Part shown: positions 1-12,900 of the stretch, in pieces
Layout: the number at the start of each line of letters is the position of its first letter
Position numbering within the stretch: position 1 is the stretch's first letter
Assembly: GCF_947242115.1 (NCBI RefSeq)
Contig: NC_074726.1
Coordinates: 8,954,270 to 9,018,269 of the forward strand
Source of the DNA: Biomphalaria glabrata
Taxonomy: Eukaryota > Mollusca > Gastropoda > Planorbidae
Reading direction: 5' to 3'
Length of the DNA: 64,000 nucleotides
Notes under the pieces: model-generated
What the model saw: only the letters and a program-made list of their open reading frames with translations
Told to the model about the DNA's origin: nothing
The model's database searches: none
Made by a program: the position numbers and the translations under genes

Positions 1-160
1 TGCCGGTCCCAGGAGGAGGTTTTAGCGTGGGGCTAGCGACCACACTTTGTAAATTCTAAATTGCTATAGAAACGGCAAACTTCAACAGATCTTTGAGGAG
101 AAAGCTTGCCGCCCAATCCACTAAACGGCCGCGGAAGGATCTAAGTCTAGGTATAAGACT
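1..160 (+). mobile_element. LINE 3' end (fragment)
   Basis: A plus-strand frame near 100-155 reads RRKLAAQSTKRPRKDLSL. It is related to DRFLWKQLDGECAERRGRV at 42119-42178, the Arg-rich C-terminal tail typical of mollusc non-LTR retrotransposon polyproteins. The 5' part lies outside the window. Confidence 0.5.
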
Positions 161-164
161 GTTA

Positions 165-395
165 AGGAGGCTCAGTAGCTGAATGGGAAAGAGCTTGGCT
201 TCGTAGCCAAGAGATCCGGGTTTGATCCTGAGGGAATTTAATTTGGGAATCTTTAGGGCGCCTCAGAGTCCAACCAGCTTAAATGGGTACCTGGGTACAT
301 TAGATGGGGAAAAGGCGGTTATATTGACTACACGTCACCCTGATTAACAGTGGACCATACATCATCTAAACGGGGACATTACTGTCTCTATACAT
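165..395 (+). mobile_element. tRNA-derived SINE, family A (divergent full-length copy)
   Basis: The head AGGAGGCTCAGTAGCTGAATGG and a B-box-like GGGTTTGATCC are followed by the family body: GGGCGCCTCAGAGTCCA, AATGGGTACCTG and AAAGGCGGTTA. Fourteen copies of this family occur in the window; the best model is at 50618. Confidence 0.85.
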
Positions 396-404
396 TACAG
401 ATGT

Positions 405-445
405 TCCTTCAAAGAGAAGATAATTAGGTCCTAAGCGTATCTATA
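405..445 (-). mobile_element. SINE family B 3' fragment
   Basis: ATGTTCCTTCAAAGAGAAGATAATTA is the reverse complement of the family B tail seen at 37720-37755 and 48455-48480. Confidence 0.5.
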
Positions 446-982
446 TGTCAATCTAGTCATGCATGTTGGGCTGATTCAGGCAACCATTCCATGCTCTAGT
501 ATCACTAGGAAAGAAGTATAACTTATACAAGATTGTCCTAGCAATTGGAATAAGAAATAATCCTTTATCGTGTGTCTTTTTGAGTAGTATTTTAGGTTGC
601 GATATTGTATTTGTAAATGATAGATCAGTGTTTTAGATATTATCACTACACTGTTTGTTTTTGTCCTAGAGGTTTTTTAATTTAATTGAATTCGCTAGTG
701 GCGTTGCTAGGGTAGCAGGAATGGTCCAAATGGAAAACTCCCATCGAGCCACTGATTGAGGAGGGCATCCAAATGAATGTCTTTTTTTTTTTACAATAAA
801 TATAAAATATTACGCCACTATCATGTAATTTTGCTATTCACGTGGAGTCAAAAATACTAGATACTCTTTTTTGTCGACTATCAGTTTCTTTATATTTAAT
901 CAAGAGTAACTAAAAAGGTCATAATTAGTAGCGTATAAATATTAAAGAAGTTTAATGGACCCTTAAAAATTGCACATTTTAC
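446..982. other. Unannotated A/T-rich DNA
   Basis: No exon, repeat end or conserved motif was recognised; only a T homopolymer near 782. Confidence 0.5.
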
Positions 983-1370
983 TAAGTTTTTATCAATTCA
1001 CTCTGTCTGTCTGTTTGTCTGGTAAAATTGTGTACATGTTATTTCCCCCACATCCATTCTAGGATCAAGCTAAAACTTAGCGCAATTATTCATTGGCATA
1101 GACAAGGCATAAATCAATAAAAAAAACACTAACCAATTAGACAATTAATTGCTGGTAACTCATTATTTTGTTTATTAGCAACAGTGGAAACTAATACATC
1201 AGTATTCACATATATGGCTAAATCTGTCAGGTTTAGTCCATGACTCAATTTAAATAATAGTTAATTTATATATTCATATATATATATGAATTAATAGTTA
1301 GTACTACCCAATCCGTTCATTGACTATTGGTAATTAATTATTTTGTCGAAAAAAGGAAAAAGATTGGTAG
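983..1370 (+). repeat. Dispersed repeat C (unclassified), copy 1
   Basis: It starts TTTTTATCAATTCACTCTGT and continues GTACATGTTATTTCCCCCAC, ATTCTAGGATCAAGCT and CAATTATTCATTGGCATAGA. It aligns over about 400 bp with 18130-18560 and over about 220 bp with 21688-21910. No terminal inverted repeat or coding signal was seen. Confidence 0.7.
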
Positions 1371-2060
1371 ACATAGTTTTAAAGAGAGGAGTTCTCTCCC
1401 TTTAGATTATTATTGTTTTTCTAAATATAGTTTAGGTATTTAGCTTGTTTCTTATCTACAGGAAGATTTCCAACTGACAGCCAAGTCATGACAACGACCG
1501 ACAGTAATATGTTTGATCCTTTGTGACGCGATCCTAGAGGCCTTCTTCCAGGAATTTTTCCAGAAATTTGTCCAATCGTTTGCTTTCCTAATAATTGGAG
1601 AGGGGGATGCTGCTGGAGAGGAAGGAAGTAGATGATGCTTTTATCTGCATAGGCCCGGATTTACGACAGTACAAGAGAGTGTAACTACCCGGGGCATCAC
1701 CTTTGTAGGGCGCCCAAACATTTTTGTTTTCAAATATGCATATATATCTAAACCAAAAAAAAAAAAAAAAGGAAAATGAGATTATATATACAAATATGAC
1801 ATGATTTAGCCATAGGCCCACGCACTACTAGTACCTATATAAAATCTTGCATTGAGTGGAGGAGTCTCTCTTACTAAAATGTGTCACTGTTTCTATGTTT
1901 TGAGAGCGTGGAGGATCAATTGGAATAAATGCAACCTAACAAAACTAATTTCATAAAAAAAAAAAAAAAAACTATCTTAAAAACATTTTAGAAAATCATA
2001 TACCAACTAAATACACATCAAACAAAATAAATAAATGCTGGTTTAATAATAATAAGCTTT
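1371..2060. other. Unannotated A/T-rich DNA
   Basis: A stretch near 1650 (GGCCCGGATTTACGACAGTA) resembles AGAGCCGGACTTACGACAGT at 62880, suggesting a shared but unclassified element end. Nothing else was recognised. Confidence 0.4.
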
Positions 2061-2064
2061 GTAA

Positions 2065-2862
2065 ACAGAGGTAGAACCTACATAGGAAATTTAAAGAAAC
2101 TAAGGTAGGAAGAGTTTATAAAAAGTACATCAAAATTAAACACCTAACCCAAAAGGTAAGCAGACTGCTGCAGAGTGAATAATTAAACAATGGAATATGT
2201 AAAGATAACAACAAAAACCTATGGTCATACATTAAGTCTAAAAAAAGGCAACAACAGGCATTTTGCCATTAAATGAGTAGATAATATATAATGATAATGA
2301 AACTGAAGCAAACATCCTAAATAAATACTTTGCATCAGCATTCTCAGCTCTAGGAGACAAAGACATATTACTGAATTTGAACCAAGTGGACAACATAGAA
2401 GATATAGTAGTACAAGAAAGGGAATGCAAAAACTATTAGCAAATATCAACATCTGGACCTGATGGTATTCCAGCTAGTATACTCAAAGAAGTAAGCAATG
2501 AGCTAGCACCAGTGTTTAAAATACTTTTTCAGGTATCTCTTAACCAGGGCAGAATACCAAAGGACTGGAAAGAAGCTAATGTCACCCCCCTTCCCATTTA
2601 AACAAGAAGAAAAATCTGACCCAGGAAATTAAAGACCCGTATCACTTACTAGCATCACATGTAAAATCCTATAACACATAATATGTAGCAACATCATAAA
2701 CAACTTAGATAAACATAATGCCCTTACTCATTACCAACACTGCATTAGGAAATATAGATCATGCAAAACACAACTAATAGGACTAATTGATTATTTTTTT
2801 AAAGGTTTAGATGATAGTGATTTTTCCAAGGCTTTTTGACAAAATTCACCACCATAGTTTGA
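2065..2862 (+). mobile_element. Degenerate LINE reverse transcriptase fragment (CR1/Jockey-like)
   Basis: With frame changes the plus strand reads SGPDGIPASILKEVSNELAP, then LNQGRIPKDWKEANVTP, YRPVSLTS-like residues, and SKAF-DKIHHH, the YLDFSKAFD motif of non-LTR reverse transcriptases. Several stops and at least three frameshifts show it is long dead. The N-terminal part of the element and its 3' end are missing; the TAGATC repeat follows directly. Confidence 0.8.
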
Positions 2863-2875
2863 TATATTTATAATA

Positions 2876-3056
2876 CGAGTTCTAGTCTAGATATAGTAGA
2901 TTCTATATCTAGATCTAGACTTAGATCTAGATATAGCCTTAGATCTAACTCTAAATCTAGACTGAGATCTATTTCTAGATCTAGACTCAGAGACTTAGAT
3001 CTATTTCTAGATCTCGGCTTAGACTTATATCTTGAATTTAGATTTAGTTTAATAGG
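2876..3056. repeat. Degenerate TAGATC-rich tandem repeat
   Basis: Short units based on CTAGATCTAGACT / AGATCTATTTCT recur about every 6-24 bp. The minus-strand reading is a Leu/Asp/Ser low-complexity string and is not taken as a gene. Confidence 0.7.
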
Positions 3057-3270
3057 CGAGGGGAAACTCTTGTCATATGTACACAATTGTAGCTTAAAGA
3101 GTTCAAGAATTTTTTTTTTTTCGTGTTGCCAATTTATCTAATTTTGTTAGAAAAGAAATATTTTTTAGTTTCTCTTTATTACAATGTGACATGTTATTAA
3201 TTTTGAATATATGGATCAGGTTAATAATTATTAATTTAAAAATATACGTCTACGCTAAATGAATATATGG

Positions 3271-3355
3271 AGATGCTGTGGCTGAGGGTAAAGCACTTGG
3301 AACTGGAAGTCCCGTATTCAAATCCTGATGAAGACTCTAGGTGGATCACTTCGGG
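3271..3355 (+). mobile_element. SINE family A head fragment
   Basis: AGATGCTGTGGCTGAGGGTAAAGCACTTGG and TATTCAAATCCTGATGAAGAC match the tRNA-like head (A and B boxes) of family A; the body is lost after TCACTTCGGGGGCC. Confidence 0.7.
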
Positions 3356-3734
3356 GGCCGATTTTGAGTTTGTGTTTCACACAAACTGTATTTGTAACCT
3401 TGCTTCTCTTTTTAAAAAGTTAAAAAGTTTTGTATGCAAATGTAGTGGTTAATTTAACAGTACTTACTTAACTTAGCAATGCAAATGTAAAAAAAAAAAT
3501 TGACAAAATCTAAAACCGTTTGAAAATATGTTTCAAAAGTATGGCTGATAGTCCTCACCCCTACTACTGCGCCTCCAGTGTTTGCTACTATTAATAGTGA
3601 ATAGCTGTAAAAGTGGTGAATTTTTATGGCAAAAAGAACTGCTTGCATAAGTGATTTAAAAAAATGAGATTTTTCGCTTTCAGGAAAAAAAAAAAGTAGC
3701 CGTTGCATCAGAACTTTAAATGGTCTAAAATATT

Positions 3735-3830
3735 ATGATGTCAGATTTTCACTATCTTTTCTAGTTTATGAGATCTAAACTGGACGGGCGGACGGACAGA
3801 CATTTCACACAAAACTAATAGCGTCTTTGT
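3735..3830 (-). repeat. Dispersed repeat D (unclassified), copy 1
   Basis: On the minus strand it reads GTCCGTCCGCCCGTCCAGTT then AGATCTCATAAACTAGAAAA, matching 30955-31030 and 4825-4900. Confidence 0.65.
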
Positions 3831-6120
3831 TTTCCCTTTCCGGTTAATGTTCGCAGAACTTAGCAAAGTATTGTAACTCCGCCCCCGCGGTAACACTGAT
3901 GGTGCGCAACAGAGCACAGTTCAAGAGAGTAGAAGACATATGGATTGTAGAGGAAGAACTGTTCCAGACCGGGCTGAAGGGATCTGCAGGTTATGAGAGT
4001 TTGAACTGTCTGGGTCTAAGTGCCGTCCTGCATGATACATTGTGAACTGTTTGAAGTAATTGAAACGACAATGGGAAGTGTGTCGGTGGTCTGTTCTAGT
4101 ATTAAGTAGGATTTGTAGAACTTCAAACATTACTTCCTGTGACTTGACAGCGAAAGTCCAGGTCTCACTTTTTTTTATAGCTGTCAATATCGTCTATCAT
4201 TAGCTCATTCCGTTCGTTGACTGTTTGCATTAGAGTTATTACAGTATCAATAGAACTGCTGGTGCAATTTTGTTTTTCAAGTTGTCCAGCCAACTTTTCT
4301 TAATGACGTTTAATAGTAAATAAAAAACAAATTCATTGCCATGGTAATTATTCTCATGGAAATGTCATTTGTACGAAAGATACTTCAATATAAGTACATC
4401 AGTACTATTTTGCCAAATACGTTTTTAACAGACGAACACTATTTTTTAATTATTCAAGTCTTGTGCTTCTGTATGTCTGTGTAAATGTATAGGTCTAATT
4501 TCTTATCTTCTTAAAATCAGGTTAAAGCTCGTCAAATTCAAACTTAATCCCATGCGCCACTCCTACACACTTTCATTTAGTCAAGTGCAGATAAAAGAGG
4601 AATTTGAACCTAAACCATATCTGGATGTTTTAAAAGTTTCCTGAACAAAAGGTGTTACAACTATCTCATTAGTTCCTATTTGTTAGTGATTTGTTTAGGA
4701 CACATAAGTCTTTATTTTTTATTATTTACAATATATGCTTATTTTTGTATATGTTAAAATAATTCTATTTTTTAGAGCCCCCCCCCCCCCCCCCAAAAAA
4801 AATATATTCTACTAATTTTTCATGGTCTGCATGTCTGTACGTCTGTCCGTCCCGATTAGATTTCATAAACTAGAAAAGATAGTGAAAATCCAATAACATG
4901 TCTAAGCTCTACTTCAGTCTTGATCCTTCACTTGGTTTCTGTCCGATGCAGAATCGAGCAGAATAGAAGGTTACAATTCAACCAAAAATATTTGGTATCA
5001 AAGGCTTGACACTCTGTTGCTCTAGTACTTTTACATTCCTCAAAACTCAAACACTGCGATCTTATTTATTTTTTGGTCAAATGAAAACATTATTTCTTAC
5101 TGTAATGTGTAAAATTGCCAATGAGAAAGCTAGTTCCAGATTATAATCTGGGAATCACTCTTGTCTTATAAAGCCAAATTCCCTTTTCATCCCCTCCCCA
5201 TTTGATCACATAACTTGGTTTTATCTCTAGTTTTCTAGGTTTTATTACTAAACAGTCCTTATTATTTTTCCTGTTCAAACGCACCTCCCGCTTTCAAGGC
5301 CCTGCCCAGTAACCCTGTTATTTCCATAATTGGGTATCTGTGACACGTAACTCCTTCCACAATTGATTTGTTTTTCCTGTTATAATTGCTTTGCACGGGA
5401 GAACATGAACAAAGGGAGACTATCCACAGGTCATGACATGTTTCGGTATTGCTAGGTATTTGTTCTATTCTTTGAAAGAGATTCACGTTAAGGCGAAGGA
5501 CCGAGAGGAATGGTGAAAGGTGGTCGACAGATCATGTGTGGTGCCCCAACGGACCAAAAGAGTAAGGTATAAGAAAAAGTGAAGGAAGATGGCTTTGTAG
5601 CATTTAGATCTATAGACTACATAGAGAGAGTATTGTACGAAATAACTTTGTCCCACGTTTCTCGCATAATGATTGTGAAGTAGGTGCCGGTTCTGCCATA
5701 GTGCAGGGCTGTTCTTTCAATATTAAAAAGAAAAACGAGAAAAAACATTTATCCTTTGGGGTGATGAACCATTGGGGCACCATACTTGATCTGTCAACCG
5801 TTTTCTCCTCCCCCCTCTCTCCCTCTTTCTCTTTTGAAGTAGATAGAATCTCTTTCACTTCAAGGCCCGTCTATTCTTTAACTCTTTCTCTCCATAATTA
5901 TTTATTACAATTTAGTGGAATCAACGTTGGTATCGTCAGTTAGGAGAGAAAGAGTTAATGCTGTCTTCCCATCGCTGTTTCTGTCTGCCTCTTCGTCTTT
6001 TTTCGTAATGTCGGCGTTGTCAAGTTTCAAATCTCCTTCGAGTGGAAATTGACTTTGATTTGCTATTTTCCAGATAAACTTCTAACCTAAAAGTTCTCCT
6101 TTCACACTTTGCGATATATA
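3831..6120. other. Unannotated DNA with one repeat D copy and a poly-C tract
   Basis: Repeat D recurs at 4825-4900 (GTCTGTCCGTCCCGATTAGA...AACTAGAAAAGATAGTGAAA). C and A homopolymers lie at 4779-4801. Short open frames at 3921-4187 and 5262-5943 have no recognisable family or splice context and are not called. Confidence 0.45.
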
Positions 6121-6123
6121 GGG

Positions 6124-6273
6124 CAGATCTGTGGCCCACGGTTCACGAGGTTGTCATGTGGCCAGCACAACGACTAACCGCCATTACTTTCCCCAACTAA
6201 TGTCAGATACCCATTTTTGCCGGATGGACTCGGTTCGGAATCCAAGCACTTTACCGCTTAGCCACCGTCCGTC
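6124..6273 (-). mobile_element. SINE family A
   Basis: GTTGTCATGTGGCCAGCACA, AACCGCCATTACTTTCCCC, GGTTCGGAATCCAAGCA and CTTAGCCACCGT are the reverse complement of the family A body and head. Confidence 0.85.
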
Positions 6274-6986
6274 CTAACCTACTTGTGCTGCTATATTAAA
6301 CTATATATTTCTCGTTAAAGATTGGGTTTAGATGGATAATAATTGGTAATTATAAAGTGTCATTATGGATGTCTAGCTGATTGTGGCTTAAACCCGTTCC
6401 TCTGGAGTTCGGATCCCAAAAGCAGCACAGAAATCTAACAAATGAAAACCGCTTGCCACTATTCTCAACACAATACATTGGACCAGTGGCTGGTAGAACC
6501 AGAAAATGGTGACAGACGACAACAATTCACAAATGTATGCAGCAAATGTGTACGTGTGTTTCTCTTCTATCTATAGAATTCTTGAATCTTTACTGATTGA
6601 CTTACCCATGATCCATTATCCCACTTGCGGAGCACGCTAAAATACGAAACTATAATCTTTTATTAGTTTACTTGCGCTTAGGTCACCGAGGCAATTTAGA
6701 AGAGTTAAACCGAAGAGGATACACATCCCGTCGTCCTGCGGGAGGTTTGGACTAGGAAGTAATTATCTTCAGCTCTGAAGGAACATCCGAAACATGTAAA
6801 ACATTTTACACACAAACATTTTAGAGAATCACGCTCCCTAATTTTTTTCTCTCGCCGTTTCTTTTTGTTTTTCTCTTCTCCTTATGAACGTCTCTCTCAC
6901 TCTCTCTGCTTCTCTTTCACTCTCTCTCTCTCTCACTCATCAAAGTGAATTTCAAATCCAAAAACGGGACAACGTTGTTTGACAAG
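6274..6986 (+). mobile_element. Mostly unannotated DNA with a SINE family B tail
   Basis: CGTCCTGCGGGAGGTTTGGA, CTAGGAAGTAATTATCTTCA and GAACATCCGAAACATGTAAA (6730-6805) are the family B 3' body. A CT-rich tract (6880-6935) leads into the 6-kb minisatellite. Confidence 0.6.
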
Positions 6987-9900
6987 GAAAAAAAAACCAG
7001 AACAAATACCAGTAAAAAAAAAACAGAACAAATACCAGGAAAAAAAAACCAGAACAAATACCAGGAAAAAAAAAACAGAACAAATACCAGGAAAAAAAAA
7101 CAGAACAAATACCAGGAAAAAAAAAACAGAACAAATACCAGGAAAAAAAAACAGAACAAATACCAGGAAAAAAAAACAGAACAAATACCAGGAAAAAAAA
7201 AACAGAACAAATACCAGGAAAAAAACAGAACAAATACCAGGAAAAAAACAGAACAAATACCAGGAAAAAAACAGAACAAATACCAGGAAAAAAACAGAAC
7301 AAATACCAGGAAAAAAAACAGAACAAATACCAGGAAAAAAAAAACAGAACAAATACCAGGAAAAAAACAGAACAAATACCAGGAAAAAAAACAGAACAAA
7401 TACCAGGAAAAAAAAAACAGAACAAATACCAGGAAAAAAAAACAGAACAAATACCAGGAAAAAAACAGAACAAATACCAGGAAAAAAAACAGAACAAATA
7501 CCAGGAAAAAAAAAACAGAACAAATACCAGGAAAAAAACAGAACAAATACCAGGAAAAAAAACAGAACAAATACCAGGAAAAAAAAAACAGAACAAATAC
7601 CAGGAAAAAAAACAGAACAAATACCAGGAAAAAAAAAACAGAACAAATACCAGGAAAAAAACAGAACAAATACCAGGAAAAAAAAAACAGAACAAATACC
7701 AGAAAAAAAACAGAACAAATACCAGGAAAAAAAAACAGAACAAATACCAGGAAAAAAAAAACAGAACAAATACCAGGGAAAAAAAAACAGAACAAATACC
7801 AGGAAAAAAAAACAGAACAAATACCAGGAAAAAAACAGAACAAATACCAGGAAAAAAACAGAACAAATACCAGAAAAAAAAAACAGAACAAATACCAGGA
7901 AAAAAAAACAGAACAAATACCAGGAAAAAAAAAACAGAACAAATACCAGGAAAAAAAAAACAGAACAAATACCAGGAAAAAAAAACAGAACAAATACCAG
8001 GAAAAAAAAAACAGAACAAATACCAGGAAAAAAAAAACAGAACAAATACCAGGAAAAAAAACAGAACAAATACCAGGAAAAAAAAAACAGAACAAATACC
8101 AGGAAAAAAACAGAACAAATACCAGGAAAAAAAAAACAGAACAAATACCAGAAAAAAAACAGAACAAATACCAGGAAAAAAAAACAGAACAAATACCAGG
8201 AAAAAAAAAACAGAACAAATACCAGGGAAAAAAAAACAGAACAAATACCAGGAAAAAAAAACAGAACAAATACCAGGAAAAAAACAGAACAAATACCAGG
8301 AAAAAAAAACAGAACAAATACCAGAAAAAAAAAACAGAACAAATACCAGGAAAAAAAAACAGAACAAATACCAGGAAAAAAACAGAACAAATACCAGGAA
8401 AAAAAAACAGAACAAATACCAGAAAAAAAAAACAGAACAAATACCAGGAAAAAAAAACAGAACAAATACCAGGAAAAAAAAAACAGAACAAATACCAGGA
8501 AAAAAAAACAGAACAAATACCAGGAAAAAAAAAACAGAACAAATACCAGGAAAAAAAAAACAGAACAAATACCAGGAAAAAAAAAACAGAACAAATACCA
8601 GGAAAAAAAAAACAGAACAAATACCAGAAAAAAAACAGAACAAATACCAGGAAAAAAAAACAGAACAAATACCAGGAAAAAAAAAACAGAACAAATACCA
8701 GGGAAAAAAAAACAGAACAAATACCAGGAAAAAAAAACAGAACAAATACCAGGAAAAAAAACAGAACAAATACCAGGAAAAAAACAGAACAAATACCAGG
8801 AAAAAAACAGAACAAATACCAGGAAAAAAAACAGAACAAATACCAGGAAAAAAAAAACAGAACAAATACCAGGAAAAAAACAGAACAAATACCAGGAAAA
8901 AAAACAGAACAAATACCAGGAAAAAAAAAACAGAACAAATACCAGGAAAAAAACAGAACAAATACCAGGAAAAAAAAAACAGAACAAATACCAGAAAAAA
9001 AACAGAACAAATACCAGGAAAAAAAAACAGAACAAATACCAGGAAAAAAAAAACAGAACAAATACCAGGGAAAAAAAAACAGAACAAATACCAGGAAAAA
9101 AAAACAGAACAAATACCAGGAAAAAAAAAACAGAACAAATACCAGGAAAAAAACAGAACAAATACCAGGAAAAAAACAGAACAAATACCAGGAAAAAAAC
9201 AGAACAAATACCAGGAAAAAAACAGAACAAATACCAGGAAAAAAAACAGAACAAATACCAGGAAAAAAAAAACAGAACAAATACCAGGAAAAAAACAGAA
9301 CAAATACCAGGAAAAAAAACAGAACAAATACCAGGAAAAAAAAAACAGAACAAATACCAGGAAAAAAAACAGAACAAATACCAGGAAAAAAAACAGAACA
9401 AATACCAGGAAAAAAAAAACAGAACAAATACCAGGAAAAAAACAGAACAAATACCAGGAAAAAAAACAGAACAAATACCAGGAAAAAAAAAACAGAACAA
9501 ATACCAGGAAAAAAAACAGAACAAATACCAGGAAAAAAAAAACAGAACAAATACCAGGAAAAAAAACAGAACAAATACCAGGAAAAAAAAAACAGAACAA
9601 ATACCAGGAAAAAAAACAGAACAAATACCAGGAAAAAAAAACAGAACAAATACCAGGAAAAAAAAAACAGAACAAATACCAGGGAAAAAAAAACAGAACA
9701 AATACCAGGAAAAAAAAACAGAACAAATACCAGGAAAAAAACAGAACAAATACCAGGAAAAAAAACAGAACAAATACCAGAAAAAAAAAACAGAACAAAT
9801 ACCAGGAAAAAAAAACAGAACAAATACCAGGAAAAAAAAAACAGAACAAATACCAGGAAAAAAAAAACAGAACAAATACCAGGAAAAAAAAACAGAACAA

Positions 9901-12900
9901 ATACCAGGAAAAAAAAAACAGAACAAATACCAGGAAAAAAAAAACAGAACAAATACCAGGAAAAAAAACAGAACAAATACCAGGAAAAAAAAAACAGAAC
10001 AAATACCAGGAAAAAAACAGAACAAATACCAGGAAAAAAAAAACAGAACAAATACCAGAAAAAAAACAGAACAAATACCAGGAAAAAAAAACAGAACAAA
10101 TACCAGGAAAAAAAAAACAGAACAAATACCAGGGAAAAAAAAACAGAACAAATACCAGGAAAAAAAAACAGAACAAATACCAGGAAAAAAACAGAACAAA
10201 TACCAGGAAAAAAACAGAACAAATACCAGAAAAAAAAAACAGAACAAATACCAGGAAAAAAAAACAGAACAAATACCAGGAAAAAAAAAACAGAACAAAT
10301 ACCAGGAAAAAAAAACAGAACAAATACCAGGAAAAAAAAAACAGAACAAATACCAGGAAAAAAAAAACAGAACAAATACCAGGAAAAAAAAAACAGAACA
10401 AATACCAGGAAAAAAAAAACAGAACAAATACCAGAAAAAAAACAGAACAAATACCAGGAAAAAAAAACAGAACAAATACCAGGAAAAAAAAAACAGAACA
10501 AATACCAGGGAAAAAAAAACAGAACAAATACCAGGAAAAAAAAACAGAACAAATACCAGGAAAAAAAACAGAACAAATACCAGGAAAAAAACAGAACAAA
10601 TACCAGGAAAAAAACAGAACAAATACCAGGAAAAAAAACAGAACAAATACCAGGAAAAAAAAAACAGAACAAATACCAGGAAAAAAACAGAACAAATACC
10701 AGGAAAAAAAACAGAACAAATACCAGGAAAAAAAAAACAGAACAAATACCAGGAAAAAAACAGAACAAATACCAGGAAAAAAAAAACAGAACAAATACCA
10801 GAAAAAAAACAGAACAAATACCAGGAAAAAAAAACAGAACAAATACCAGGAAAAAAAAAACAGAACAAATACCAGGGAAAAAAAAACAGAACAAATACCA
10901 GGAAAAAAAAACAGAACAAATACCAGGAAAAAAACAGAACAAATACCAGGAAAAAAAACAGAACAAATACCAGAAAAAAAAAACAGAACAAATACCAGGA
11001 AAAAAAAACAGAACAAATACCAGGAAAAAAAAAACAGAACAAATACCAGGAAAAAAAAACAGAACAAATACCAGGAAAAAAAAACAGAACAAATACCAGG
11101 AAAAAAAAACAGAACAAATACCAGGAAAAAAAAACAGAACAAATACCAGGAAAAAAAAACAGAACAAATACCAGGAAAAAAAAACAGAACAAATACCAGG
11201 AAAAAAAAACAGAACAAATACCAGGAAAAAAAAAACAGAACAAATACCAGGAAAAAAAAAACAGAACAAATACCAGGAAAAAAAAAACAGAACAAATACC
11301 AGGAAAAAAAAAACAGAACAAATACCAGAAAAAAAACAGAACAAATACCAGGAAAAAAAAACAGAACAAATACCAGGAAAAAAAAAACAGAACAAATACC
11401 AGGGAAAAAAAAACAGAACAAATACCAGGAAAAAAAAACAGAACAAATACCAGGAAAAAAACAGAACAAATACCAGGAAAAAAACAGAACAAATACCAGA
11501 AAAAAAAAACAGAACAAATACCAGGAAAAAAAAACAGAACAAATACCAGGAAAAAAAAAACAGAACAAATACCAGGAAAAAAAAACAGAACAAATACCAG
11601 GAAAAAAAAAACAGAACAAATACCAGGAAAAAAAAAACAGAACAAATACCAGGAAAAAAAAAACAGAACAAATACCAGGAAAAAAAACAGAACAAATACC
11701 AGGAAAAAAAAAACAGAACAAATACCAGGAAAAAAACAGAACAAATACCAGGAAAAAAACAGAACAAATACCAGGAAAAAAACAGAACAAATACCAGGAA
11801 AAAAAAAACAGAACAAATACCAGGAAAAAAAAAACAGAACAAATACCAGAAAAAAAACAGAACAAATACCAGAAAAAAAAAAACAGAACAAATACCAGAA
11901 AAAAAACAGAACAAATACCAGAAAAAAAAAAACAGAACAAATACCAGGAAAAAAAAAACAGAACAAATACCAGAAAAAAAACAGAACAAATACCAGGAAA
12001 AAAAAAACAGAACAAATACCAGAAAAAAAACAGAACAAATACCAGAAAAAAAAAAACAGAACAAATACCAGGAAAAAAAACAGAACAAATACCAGGAAAA
12101 AAAAAACAGAACAAATACCAGGGAAAAAAAAACAGAACAAATACCAGGAAAAAAAAACAGAACAAATACCAGAAAAAAAACAGAACAAATACCAGGAAAA
12201 AAAAAACAGAACAAATACCAGAAAAAAAACAGAACAAATACCAGAAAAAAAAAAACAGAACAAATACCAGGAAAAAAAAAACAGAACAAATACCAGGAAA
12301 AAAAAAACAGAACAAATACCAGGAAAAAAAAAACAGAACAAATACCAGGAAAAAAAAAACAGAACAAATACCAGGAAAAAAACAGAACAAATACCAGGAA
12401 AAAAACAGAACAAATACCAGGAAAAAAAAAACAGAACAAATACCAGGAAAAAAAAAACAGAACAAATACCAGGGAAAAAAAAACAGAACAAATACCAGGA
12501 AAAAAAAAACAGAACAAATACCAGGAAAAAAAAACAGAACAAATACCAGGAAAAAAAAAACAGAACAAATACCAGGAAAAAAAAACAGAACAAATACCAG
12601 GAAAAAAAAACAGAACAAATACCAGGAAAAAAAAACAGAACAAATACCAGGAAAAAAACAGAACAAATACCAGGAAAAAAAAAACAGAACAAATACCAGG
12701 AAAAAAAAAACAGAACAAATACCAGGAAAAAAAAACAGAACAAATACCAGGAAAAAAAAAACAGAACAAATACCAGGAAAAAAAAAACAGAACAAATACC
12801 AGGAAAAAAAAACAGAACAAATACCAGGAAAAAAAAACAGAACAAATACCAGGAAAAAAACAGAACAAATACCAGGAAAAAAAAACAGAACAAATACCAG

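Noticed and set aside
2868-3086. 72-codon Arg/Ser/Leu/Asp frame
   Set aside because: Low-complexity reading of the TAGATC tandem repeat.
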